In this document: piece by piece, positions 8,759-17,182 of the stretch | How positions within the stretch are numbered: position 1 is the first letter of the stretch | Layout of the letters: each line of letters begins with the position of its first letter | NCBI GenBank assembly: GCA_964386005.1 | Contig: CAYLSB010000012.1 | Coordinates: 1 to 64,000, forward strand | From: FEN-1350 sp964386005 | Lineage (GTDB): Bacteria; Planctomycetota; Phycisphaerae; Sedimentisphaerales; Anaerohalosphaeraceae | Reading direction: 5' to 3' | DNA: 64,000 nt | The notes under the pieces: model-generated | What the model saw: the letters and a program-made list of their open reading frames with translations, nothing else | Databases searched by the model: none | What the model was told of the DNA's origin: nothing | Position numbers and translations under genes: made by a program

Positions 8759-8798
8759 TTGGCCTGTTATGTCGGAGAAAGCCGGTGTCCGGATGTAG

Positions 8799-8817
8799 CA
8801 CAACCGTCCCGGTTGTG
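8799..8817. repeat. CACAACCG palindrome, copy A
   Basis: CACAACCG and CGGTTGTG form an 8-bp stem around TCC, preceded by GATGTAG. The same unit with TCT as the loop occurs at 9540-9558. Confidence 0.75.
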
Positions 8818-8880
8818 TGTATGGGTGATTCGCGAACCGCCCATTCCATTATCTTGTACCCAATATGGCAGAAATCCATT

Positions 8881-9300
8881 ACAATAGAAAAACCCACCTG
8901 TCCGATTTTGATATGTAGTTATAATTCTTGCACTTTGATCTCGTATATAATCCCCAGATTAACACTCGCTACGCAAAACAGATTATCTATATTATCTTTT
9001 CAAAATATTTTCCTCAGTTTTTTTGCGGATACCCAGAAAATCGCCTATCCGTCGATATATCCCACTAACAATCTATGCTAAACGTAAAACCAGTATTCAC
9101 AACAAATTATCCAAATTGAAAATAGATAATAGTAGATTGAAAATAGTAACATAGAACAATTTATGCAACAGTGTTTTGTCACTTTCTTGCTGCCTTTAAA
9201 AATCGTAATTCCTTGTCATTCAACATCATAGAATTCTGGACAAAATTTTCTTGGGACACTTTACGCAACAGCGTTCTAACTAAAGGAGGGACCCATGTTT
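8881..9300. other. AT-rich gap without a gene
   Basis: This stretch is clearly richer in A and T than the flanking genes and holds no credible reading frame. Two near-identical 15-mers, TTATGCAACAGTGTT at 9161 and TTACGCAACAGCGTT at 9261, lie exactly 100 bases apart. An AAAGGAGG element at 9282-9289 is followed by an ATG whose frame closes after 20 codons inside the repeat cluster. It may be the relic of an inactivated gene or inserted element. Confidence 0.5.
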
Positions 9301-9308
9301 TTGCGTTG

Positions 9309-9327
9309 GGGCACACGGCGTGTGCCC
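9309..9327. repeat. GGGCACAC palindrome, copy B
   Basis: GGGCACAC and GTGTGCCC form a perfect 8-bp stem around GGC. The identical 19-mer recurs at 9420-9438 and a degenerate copy lies near 8606. Confidence 0.8.
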
Positions 9328-9341
9328 TTAGATGCAAAAAA

Positions 9342-9378
9342 GTGTCGAACCCTTTAAGTCGGTTCGAGGGTTTGACAC
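9342..9378. repeat. Hairpin repeat with T-rich end
   Basis: GTGTCGAACCCT at 9342-9353 pairs with AGGGTTTGACAC at 9367-9378 with one mismatch. It is preceded by AAAAAA and followed by CTTTT, so it could act as a weak terminator in either direction. A diverged copy is at 8710-8758. Confidence 0.65.
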
Positions 9379-9419
9379 CTTTTATGATACAGGGTATAGA
9401 AGCGTCCCGCTTTCCGTAG

Positions 9420-9484
9420 GGGCACACGGCGTGTGCCCTGTTGTATCGTGCGAATGAATACAAACGGGCGGATGCCATCCGCCC
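9420..9484. repeat. Composite palindrome pair, copy B
   Basis: GGGCACACGGCGTGTGCCC at 9420-9438 and GGGCGGATGCCATCCGCCC at 9466-9484 are joined by a linker containing ATGAATACAAAC. Order and spacing match copy A at 8602-8667, where only the first palindrome has decayed. Confidence 0.8.
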
Positions 9485-9496
9485 CTACAATTTAGC

Positions 9497-9530
9497 CGTG
9501 CGGCAGCAACCGAACGAAGTGAGGTGGATG
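9497..9530. repeat. Repeat with GAGGTGGATG end, copy A
   Basis: A unit of the form GGCAGCAACCGAACGAAGTG followed by AGGTGGATG. It aligns over about 34 bases with the unit at 9614-9650. Confidence 0.6.
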
Positions 9531-9539
9531 AAGATGTAG

Positions 9540-9558
9540 CACAACCGTCTCGGTTGTG
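9540..9558. repeat. CACAACCG palindrome, copy B
   Basis: CACAACCG and CGGTTGTG flank TCT. GATGTAG precedes it, as in the copy at 8799-8817. Confidence 0.75.
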
Positions 9559-9613
9559 TAAATGCTCATGTGAGACACTTGAGCTACTTCTGAGCAATGT
9601 ACGGCCATGACGT

Positions 9614-9650
9614 TGGGTGGCAGCCACCGAGCGAAAGCGAGGTGGATGTT
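9614..9650. repeat. Repeat with GAGGTGGATG end, copy B
   Basis: It starts with the palindrome GGTGGCAGCCACC, continues CGAGCGAAAGCG and ends AGGTGGATG. The copy at 9497-9530 has lost the palindrome symmetry. Confidence 0.6.
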
Positions 9651-9843
9651 TTACGGACAATTAAATAGGAACCACTGGATAGTGGAAATCAGAGAACCCA
9701 AAGTTGGATTTCTCATTCGGTCGATTTATGGGTTTAACCCGTTATTAAATACGTGTGATTCGATCTTGATCCCGGAGCCATTTACCGGTATCGTGTTCTT
9801 CAATGGCTATGGATACGGAGGCGATGGATTGAGCGCAAACTGG

Positions 9844-10440
9844 ATGAGCGGATTTCCTCCTGGAAAAACAGGACGTTTGAAACTGCAGCTTCCCGGCTGG
9901 ATCGATGGTTTCATTCGGGAACATCAGCAGTTCTTCGGCGGACGTAACGAACGAATGGACTGGGTCATCGAGCTGGGCCGAGAGCACATCCGCCAGCGCA
10001 CAGGAGGTCCGTTTGCCGCCGCGGTTTTCGACATGGATCACGATCGCATCGTTTCCGCGGGCGTCAATCTTGTGACCGCGCTGGACTGCAGCATCCTCCA
10101 CGCCGAGATCGTCGCATTGATCCTGGCCCAGCAGAAGCTCAAGGCCTTCGATCTGGCCGCGATCTCGGGAGGGCGGTTTCAACTGGTTACCAGCGCCGAG
10201 CCATGCACGATGTGCCTGGGCGCGGTCGTGTGGTCGGGCGTTCGCTGTCTTGTCTGCGGCGCCCGCGACGAAGACGCCCGCGCGATCGGTTTTGACGAAG
10301 GGCCCAAACCCGTCGATTGGCCCGGCGAGTTGGAGCGGCGCGGCGTCGAAGTGGTCCGCGATGTGCGGCGAAACGAGGCCGTCGAGATTCTCAACGAATA
10401 CAAAGCGCTCGGCCGGGAGATCTACAACAGCCGTCGGTAA
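9844..10440 (+). CDS. Nucleoside/guanine deaminase-like zinc enzyme
   Basis: A cytidine-deaminase-fold protein of about 198 residues. The zinc site is complete: H86-A-E88 in CSILHAEIVAL and P120-C121-T-M-C124 followed by LGAVVWSGV. The TGGPFAAAVFD strand and the C-terminal VEILNEYKA match the guanine-deaminase/tRNA-type deaminase branch, so a purine base is the likelier substrate, but this is inference. The open frame extends back to 9607 through repeat-derived sequence that does not look coding. ATG 9844 is a compromise; TTG 9877 after ACAGGACG is also possible. It sits just after the repeat cluster and before the exported six-hairpin protein gene. Confidence 0.8.
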   Translation: MSGFPPGKTGRLKLQLPGWIDGFIREHQQFFGGRNERMDWVIELGREHIRQRTGGPFAAAVFDMDHDRIVSAGVNLVTALDCSILHAEIVALILAQQKLKAFDLAAISGGRFQLVTSAEPCTMCLGAVVWSGVRCLVCGARDEDARAIGFDEGPKPVDWPGELERRGVEVVRDVRRNEAVEILNEYKALGREIYNSRR

Positions 10441-10480
10441 AAAATCTGTATTTATAGTATAACAATAGGAGGTATGGAAT

Positions 10481-13400
10481 ATGTATAAGTTTGTAATGAT
10501 GATCCTGGTTCCGCCGGCGTTGATTTCGGCGATGGTATTTTCACCCGCACCGGTCGCTGAACCTTCCGCCATCGACATGGCCCCCTTCGGTTTTGTGACC
10601 GTGCAGCCGGAGGACAACGCCGTCGGCCTCCGATGGGCCGAACCGCGCAAAATCAATCGCATCGAGGTGGAATTCGACGAGCCGACGGACCCTGCGCCAT
10701 CGGGTCTCCAACTGCAATACTGGCACCGATACTGGGACGGCAAACCCGATCCGATTCTTTCCGAGCAGACCAGCGGAAAAGTCGGCTGGGATGCGATGGA
10801 CGACTGGACCAACGGCAAATGGATCAACGCCAAAACGCGAACAACCGTCGAGGGAAATCGGGTCACATTTCAATTTGAACCCATCGGAAACGACGAGATT
10901 AAAACCGCCGCGGGTGGCTTGACCTATCGCAAAACGCTGTGGGTCCGCCTTCGCGGCGAAAAGGAAACGCCTTCGACGCGCGGAGCACGGATATTCACCG
11001 AGTCGGGCGCGGTTTCGCAGAAGGTTCGTATCCAGTTCGGCAAACCAAATGATTCGACGTTTGATTCACCGTCCGCCGAGACGGGGCGATTGGAAATCTT
11101 CAACGGTCGGATTCTTTCCATCGATTCGGGCGATGACACCACATCGATTGATCCCGAAAAACGATGGACGATCCCGGCAGGGGGGGCGGCGTCAGTGGTT
11201 GCTGATCTGCTTGTTGCGCGCGACGCCGTCGACAAACGCTACGACCGCACGATTGTAACCGTTCGCTGCGGCAAGCGATCCTTTTCCTTCGCCGTCGATG
11301 ACCTTGCCGGCGGCGAGCGGATCCTCGTCGATGATCTCGGCGCTCTGGTTACGACCGCAACAGACACAATCTCCATCGACGAGTATCGCGGGATTGTCCG
11401 CCGGGAATTCGGCGGTCGAAGCGTCTTTGACCGGATCAAGACCGTCGAGGAACAAACGCTCGGCCGGGCGTGGGATGAGATGCCGCTGAAACGGCCGTTG
11501 TATTTTGTCCACGGCCTTCCCGGCAGCCGCAACGTGATGCACCAGTTACCCAACGGCGATATCGAAATCGCCTCCGAAAGCCGCTGGTTCAACCTGCCGG
11601 CAAGCGATCGCGACACCCGGCGCCAGCTCTGGGAGGGCAGGGCCCTCCGGATCGGTCTCGGTCTTCCGCCGGACTGGCTTCGCGGCGGACGCGAGCTTCG
11701 CGAGGGCTATTTGCCGCAGTTGAGAACCTGGTGGCAGGCGGGACAGGTCTATTACGAACAACAATCCATTCTGGCTCCAATGGATGGTGATTATAAAGAT
11801 ATCGCCCTCGACGATCCCTCGGTTCTGCTGATGCAGATTCGCGTGGTCAATCTTTCCGAATCCGAACGCGCAACCGCGAGTCTTCGTTGGGCTTCCAATG
11901 CGGGCCGGGAAGGCAACCTGCGAATCGTCGGCAACAGGGTCGTCAGCGAAACGGCCGACGGACCGCGAACGCGATGGGTCATTCGCACGGGCGATCACGG
12001 CCGATTTGAAGCCGCGGGGAAGACCAGCCAATGGTCCTGTGAACTGGCCGCCGGTCAGTCCGTCCATCTTTTTTTGGCGATCCCTTCGATTACCGTAAAC
12101 GACGACGAGGCCGCGGCACTGGCCAAACTGGACTTTCATGCCGAGGCGGATCGCGTATGCGCCTTCTGGCGGGATATCACTTCGCTGGGAACGCAGATTC
12201 AGACGCCCGACTCGTGGCTCAACGATTTCTACAAAGCCCACCTTCGTCATCTGCTGGTCAACTGCTACAAGGAAATCGGAACCGATTACCTGCACGCCCA
12301 TGTCGGCACGTTTCATTACGGCGTGTATCCGAACGAATCAGTTATGATGATAAGCGATCTTGATAGACGAAATTATCCGGATATGGCCCGGAGGAATCTC
12401 GACGCGTTCCTGCGCTACCAGGGCAGCGTGATGATGAACGGCAACTTCCGATCCAAGCAGGGCCAGTTCTACGGGGCCGGCGGCCATGAAACGGGCAACT
12501 ACAATAAAAGCCACGGCTACGTGATGTGGAACATGGGCCAGCACTGGAGGTTCACGCGCGACCGGCAGTGGATGGAAAAATCCGCGCCGGGTTTGATCGA
12601 GGCGTGCGAGTGGGTCCTTCGGGAACGCAAGACCACGCAGGAACCCGATGGCAGCGGCAATCGGCGGATCGAGTACGGATTTCTTCCGTCGGGCTCGCTG
12701 GAGGATGTGACCGATTACTGGTATTGGCTGGCGACCAACAGCGCGACGGTGTGGGGTTTTTGCGAACTGGCCGACGCGCTGGCGGATTACGGCCATCCGG
12801 AAGGGGCGCGCCTGCAGAAAGAGGCGAAGGCCTATTTTGATGATTGTATGGCCGCCATCAACGAATCCAGCATCCGCTGCGCGGTCGTTTCGCTGCGGGA
12901 TCACACCTGGGTGCCCAAGATTCCGTCGGAACTGTATCAGCGCGGTCGCTCGCACGGCTGGCTTCGCGAGGTACTCGAAGGATCTCTGTTTCTGCCGGCG
13001 TATGGCCTGCTTGAGCCCGACGATCCGCGAACGCGTTGGATTCTCAAAGATTACGAGGACAACCTCTACATTTCCGACCGCTATGGGTACGGCATTCCGG
13101 CGTACGAGGACTTCTGGTTTTCGCGCGGCGGATTTTCGCAGCAGGCCAATCTGCTCGACGGGCCCCTGCCGTATCTGTGGCGCGACGAGATCGAACACTA
13201 CCTGCGGGCCTTCTTTAACGGGTTTGCGTCGGCTTTTTATCCGGAGATCCGGATGTGCAACGAGCATTCCCTGCCGGAACTGGGTTATCCGCGCGGCGAT
13301 CACTTCAAGAGTTCCGACGAAGCGCAGGTAACGTATTGGCTTCGGCTGATGTTCATCAACGAGCGGAAGGACGCTCTCTATCTCGGTCAGGCGATTCCTC

Positions 13401-13693
13401 GGGCCTGGCTGGCGGCGGGAAAGGCGGCGTCGATCGCCAACGCCGCGACGCACTTCGGGCCGATGTCGCTGTCGTATCAATCCATCGACGACCATCGGAT
13501 CGAGGTCACGCTGGAGCCGCCGAAGCGCAATCCGCCGAAAACAATCTACCTGCGAATCCGTCATCCGAAAAAGAAACCGATTCAATCGATCGTCTGTAAC
13601 GACAAACCATGGACGGACATCGACAAGGACAACGAGTGGATCGTTCTTCCGGGCCGGCTGGATACCCCGCAGAAGATCCTCGTGCACTACTGA
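10481..13693 (+). CDS. Large exported protein, six-hairpin glycosidase type (function unassigned)
   Basis: The 1070-residue protein starts with a short hydrophobic signal sequence ending near SPAPVA. The first roughly 550 residues look beta-rich; an early part (RKINRIEVEF, LQLQYWHRYWDG) resembles a discoidin-like fold. From about residue 590 the sequence looks like an alpha/alpha toroid of the six-hairpin type: HAHVGTFHYGVYPNESVMM, MARRNLDAFLRYQG, KSHGYVMWNMGQHWRFT, TDYWYWLATNSATVWGF. No family-specific catalytic motif is recognised, so it is called a probable polysaccharide-active enzyme only. AGGAGGT at 10467-10473 fixes the ATG. The addB gene begins 9 bases after its stop. Confidence 0.75.
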   Translation: MYKFVMMILVPPALISAMVFSPAPVAEPSAIDMAPFGFVTVQPEDNAVGLRWAEPRKINRIEVEFDEPTDPAPSGLQLQYWHRYWDGKPDPILSEQTSGKVGWDAMDDWTNGKWINAKTRTTVEGNRVTFQFEPIGNDEIKTAAGGLTYRKTLWVRLRGEKETPSTRGARIFTESGAVSQKVRIQFGKPNDSTFDSPSAETGRLEIFNGRILSIDSGDDTTSIDPEKRWTIPAGGAASVVADLLVARDAVDKRYDRTIVTVRCGKRSFSFAVDDLAGGERILVDDLGALVTTATDTISIDEYRGIVRREFGGRSVFDRIKTVEEQTLGRAWDEMPLKRPLYFVHGLPGSRNVMHQLPNGDIEIASESRWFNLPASDRDTRRQLWEGRALRIGLGLPPDWLRGGRELREGYLPQLRTWWQAGQVYYEQQSILAPMDGDYKDIALDDPSVLLMQIRVVNLSESERATASLRWASNAGREGNLRIVGNRVVSETADGPRTRWVIRTGDHGRFEAAGKTSQWSCELAAGQSVHLFLAIPSITVNDDEAAALAKLDFHAEADRVCAFWRDITSLGTQIQTPDSWLNDFYKAHLRHLLVNCYKEIGTDYLHAHVGTFHYGVYPNESVMMISDLDRRNYPDMARRNLDAFLRYQGSVMMNGNFRSKQGQFYGAGGHETGNYNKSHGYVMWNMGQHWRFTRDRQWMEKSAPGLIEACEWVLRERKTTQEPDGSGNRRIEYGFLPSGSLEDVTDYWYWLATNSATVWGFCELADALADYGHPEGARLQKEAKAYFDDCMAAINESSIRCAVVSLRDHTWVPKIPSELYQRGRSHGWLREVLEGSLFLPAYGLLEPDDPRTRWILKDYEDNLYISDRYGYGIPAYEDFWFSRGGFSQQANLLDGPLPYLWRDEIEHYLRAFFNGFASAFYPEIRMCNEHSLPELGYPRGDHFKSSDEAQVTYWLRLMFINERKDALYLGQAIPRAWLAAGKAASIANAATHFGPMSLSYQSIDDHRIEVTLEPPKRNPPKTIYLRIRHPKKKPIQSIVCNDKPWTDIDKDNEWIVLPGRLDTPQKILVHY

Positions 13694-13702
13694 GGGCTCG
13701 TC

Positions 13703-16700
13703 ATGTCCGTACGGTTTGTTCTCGGTCGAAGCGGCAGCGGCAAGACCCGTCATTGCATTGACGGAGTCATCGCCGCGCTGCGCGATTCGAGCGAAAAGGG
13801 ACCGTTGCTGTTGCTGGTTCCGGAACAGGCGACGTTTCAGGCCGAGCGGTCGATCCTTACCTACAGCGGGCTGGCGGGTTTCAGTCGGCTTGGCGTCCTG
13901 TCCTTCGACCGATTGCGGTTTTTGTTGACGGGCAGCCCGTCAGGAGTTCGGGAGATATCGTGTCTCGGCCGTGAGATGGCCGTGTATCGCATTTTACACG
14001 CCAACCGCGACAAGCTGTCGATCTTCGCCCGGGCGGCGGATACGACAGGGTTGGCGCGACACCTGGCCCGGGTCATCATCGAGCTTCACCAGTCCGCCAA
14101 GCAACCCGACGACCTTCGGCACCTTCTGGACGAATTCGCCGCACGGCCGGCCGCGGGCCAAACCGACCGCAAGTTCGCCGATATCGCGATGGTGTTTGAG
14201 CACTACAGCCGCTGGCTCGCCGAGCGGGAGGAAATCCTGATCGATCCCGACCGGCAGATGATCGGTCTGCAACAACGCATCGGCGTTTCCGATCGAATCC
14301 GCGGGGGGCGGCTCTGGGTCGATGGATTCGCGGGTTTTACCCCGCAGGAGCAATCGCTGCTGATCGAACTGATCCGAACCTGTCGGCATACGGAGATCGC
14401 GCTGTGCCTGGATCCAACGGCAATCGATTTAGACAATGTCGATCCGATGCAACTAAATCCTGTCAGTCTCTTTGCCGCGACGGAGCGGACGTATTGCGAG
14501 GTTCTCGATGAGATTCGACGTGCCAAAGCCCCGGTCGAATCCCCGATTCTGCTTTCCCGAATCCGACGATTTTCCACGGCGTCCCCTTTGGCCTGGATCG
14601 AGCGTTGCCTGTTCGAGCAGGATGATCCTGTCGCCCCGAAGACGGCGATGGTTCAGGCACCTGAAACCATTCGTCTCATCGCCGCCCTGACGATGCGTAC
14701 AGAAACGGAGACGATCGCCCGCGAGATCCATCGGCTGGTCCGATTGGGACGATTCCGGTATCGCGATATCGCGGTGGTCGCCTCGGACCTGTCGGGATAT
14801 CAGCCGTATCTGCGGGCGGCGTTTGCCGACGCGGCGATTCCCTGTTTCATCGATCGACCCGATCCGGTCCATCATCATCCCGTCGTTGAACTGATCCAGA
14901 CGGCGCTGACGGTCGTGCTGGACGGATTTGTCACGGTGGATATTTTCGCATGGCTGAAAACGCCGCTGTCTCCCTTGGACGGCGATTCGGTCAGCCGGTT
15001 GGAAAATTATTGTCTGGCCTTCGGCATCGACCGGCGAGACTGGATGAGCGACGCGGACTGGACATACTGCGAAAGCGAACTGAATCAGAAATCCGAACGA
15101 GGACTATCCCGATGGGATGTAACGCAAATCAATACGATCCGCCGGAAGGCCGTCGGCCCACTGCTGGCGTTGCGCCGGAATCTGGGATTGGCGGATTCGG
15201 AACAGCCGCTTTCGGCGGGCGATTTTGTTCAGGCCGTCTGGACGTTGCTGGACGAGCTGGACATTCCGGGGAAACTGGATCTTCTCGGACGCGGCGATCC
15301 GGATCAGGCCCGAATCCATCGCCAGCTTTTTGAGAAACTCGTCGATCTGTTCGATGAGTTTTCCGACATCTTTAGCGGCGAAACCCAGCCGGCAAACGAG
15401 TGGTTTTTTATCCTGCAATCCGTGCTGGGACAACTGACGCTCAAGCAAATTCCGCCCATGCTGGATCAGGTTTTGGTCGGATCGATCGAGCGCAGCCGTC
15501 ATCCCGACCTTCGCGCGGTCTTTCTGATCGGCGCGACCCAAAGACAATTTCCCGTTCCCATCGAAGATGATCCGATCCTGACCGACGACGACCGTCTTGC
15601 GGCTTCGCAGCGGAAGTGCATTCTTTCCGACCGGCTGGGTCGGCAGCTTTCGGCCCGGCCGTACCTGGCGTATATCGCTTTCACGCGACCCAGCGAACGG
15701 CTCTATATCACCTGGCCGCTGGCCGATGGCGAGGGGAAACAGCAGTATCCCTCGCGCTTTGTTCAGATGCTTGCCGAACGGCTGAACCTCAGGATCGAGG
15801 AAGCGGGCTCCGCGGATTTCGACCGGACCTGTCTATCCGGCCCGGCCGAACTGGAGGACCATCTGTGTGATCCGTTCTCGCGCGGCGGTACCGACATTCG
15901 CCAATCCAGTTGGCTGCGTTTGGTGGAGCGACTGGAGAGCGGTCCCGAATCCCCTGTATCGCGAATCGCTTCCCGTCTTCGTTCGGCGATTCACTACACG
16001 AATACCGCGATGCTGGATCCGGTTCTCGTCCGCCGTCGCTGGCCAAACGATCTGCCCGTCTCGGCCAGCAAACTCGAATCGTATGGGACGTGTCCGTATC
16101 AATTCTTCGCCCGCTATCTGCTCGAACTTCGTCCGCGCGAGATTCTTCGCATCGAACCGGTCGATCTGGGCACATTGTATCATCGGATTCTCGAACAGCT
16201 TTTCCATCGGCTCCGGAATGAGCGACTGGATTTCGCCACCGCGCCGGACGGCCATCAACGGAAACGGCTGCAGGAGGTTTTCGAGCGGGAAATCGAAACC
16301 GATCCGGCCGTCGCGGGACTGATCCGCCACTCGCGGCAAAACGCCTGGCGGATTCGTTCGGCGCTGGGTTATCTTTCGGACGCCGTCGCTACCCTCGCCC
16401 GGATCTGCCGAGCCGGCGAGTTTCGTCCCATCGCCGCGGAGGCCTCCTTCGGTCCCGGCCCGGATCAGCAGCGAATCGAGCTGGCCGCTTCGGACGGCAC
16501 GCCGATTGTGCTGTGCGGCTCGATCGACCGCGTGGATTCGGTACGCGGCGGAAACAAGAATATCGCTATCCTTTTTGACTATAAGCGCAAACGCCGGTCC
16601 ATTTCATGGACCCTGTTGAATGAAGGCATCGATCTGCAGTTGGCGGTCTATCTGGTGGCGTTGCGACACATGAAACCGGACAACATCATGATCGATGAAG

Positions 16701-17182
16701 TTGCAGGTGCCTTTTATCTGCCCATCGAACCGCCCCTGCCCAAGTCCGTATTCGTTTCGGAGAGCGATTCGTCGGCGGAAGAAGACAAACCCGAGAAAGC
16801 GCAGACGAAGGCCAACGGCATTTTCAACGGGCAATACGCGCGTCTGCTGGATCGCGATGCGTCCAAATGGAGTCAATGCTACAATTACTATGTCTCGGGG
16901 CGCGATGTCTTCGGGCATTATCCCACCAGCGGCGCGATTCATCCGGAGCCGTTCGCGACGCTTTCGGCTTTCGCCCGCGACAGCATCCTTCGTCTTTCGG
17001 AATGTATTCTATCCGGCCGGATCGACATTGTCCCCTATCGGTACAATCGTACCATGCCCTGCACCCAGTGCGAGTATCGATCGCTGTGTAAATTCGACTG
17101 GCGGATCAATGATCCCCGCATTCTGGCTCCGTTGAACAAGGTGCAGTTTCTCACGCGCATCGGGGGAGCCGACGATGCGTAA
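13703..17182 (+). CDS. addB: ATP-dependent helicase/nuclease subunit B (AddB)
   Basis: The 1159-residue protein opens with a Walker A loop GRSGSGKT at residues 8-15 and the AddB pattern LLLLVPEQATFQAE. The C-terminal PD-(D/E)xK nuclease shows D959-Y-K961 and downstream QLAVYLVAL. Four cysteines form the AddB iron-sulfur clamp: C797 in YGTCPYQFFARY, then C1120-x2-C1123-x5-C1129. With AddA it resects double-strand breaks and loads RecA after a Chi-like signal, the role of RecBCD in enterobacteria. It overlaps addA by 8 bases, so the two are translated together. Confidence 0.93.
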   Translation: MSVRFVLGRSGSGKTRHCIDGVIAALRDSSEKGPLLLLVPEQATFQAERSILTYSGLAGFSRLGVLSFDRLRFLLTGSPSGVREISCLGREMAVYRILHANRDKLSIFARAADTTGLARHLARVIIELHQSAKQPDDLRHLLDEFAARPAAGQTDRKFADIAMVFEHYSRWLAEREEILIDPDRQMIGLQQRIGVSDRIRGGRLWVDGFAGFTPQEQSLLIELIRTCRHTEIALCLDPTAIDLDNVDPMQLNPVSLFAATERTYCEVLDEIRRAKAPVESPILLSRIRRFSTASPLAWIERCLFEQDDPVAPKTAMVQAPETIRLIAALTMRTETETIAREIHRLVRLGRFRYRDIAVVASDLSGYQPYLRAAFADAAIPCFIDRPDPVHHHPVVELIQTALTVVLDGFVTVDIFAWLKTPLSPLDGDSVSRLENYCLAFGIDRRDWMSDADWTYCESELNQKSERGLSRWDVTQINTIRRKAVGPLLALRRNLGLADSEQPLSAGDFVQAVWTLLDELDIPGKLDLLGRGDPDQARIHRQLFEKLVDLFDEFSDIFSGETQPANEWFFILQSVLGQLTLKQIPPMLDQVLVGSIERSRHPDLRAVFLIGATQRQFPVPIEDDPILTDDDRLAASQRKCILSDRLGRQLSARPYLAYIAFTRPSERLYITWPLADGEGKQQYPSRFVQMLAERLNLRIEEAGSADFDRTCLSGPAELEDHLCDPFSRGGTDIRQSSWLRLVERLESGPESPVSRIASRLRSAIHYTNTAMLDPVLVRRRWPNDLPVSASKLESYGTCPYQFFARYLLELRPREILRIEPVDLGTLYHRILEQLFHRLRNERLDFATAPDGHQRKRLQEVFEREIETDPAVAGLIRHSRQNAWRIRSALGYLSDAVATLARICRAGEFRPIAAEASFGPGPDQQRIELAASDGTPIVLCGSIDRVDSVRGGNKNIAILFDYKRKRRSISWTLLNEGIDLQLAVYLVALRHMKPDNIMIDEVAGAFYLPIEPPLPKSVFVSESDSSAEEDKPEKAQTKANGIFNGQYARLLDRDASKWSQCYNYYVSGRDVFGHYPTSGAIHPEPFATLSAFARDSILRLSECILSGRIDIVPYRYNRTMPCTQCEYRSLCKFDWRINDPRILAPLNKVQFLTRIGGADDA

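Noticed and set aside
8484..8897. 137-residue minus-strand frame upstream of the GH16 gene
   Set aside because: It reads through the palindromic repeats, has no domain or ribosome binding site, and its sequence is just the translated repeats.
9295..9357. Mini-gene of 20 codons after AAAGGAGG
   Set aside because: The site is good, but the frame runs straight into a palindrome and ends at once; better seen as a relic.
8602..9650. Possible CRISPR array
   Set aside because: Repeats belong to several different families with irregular spacing, no constant repeat-spacer pattern and no cas genes.
9179..9660. Two minus-strand frames in the repeat cluster
   Set aside because: Both are made of translated palindromes (such as AVCPYGKRD and AHAVCP) and lack start signals.
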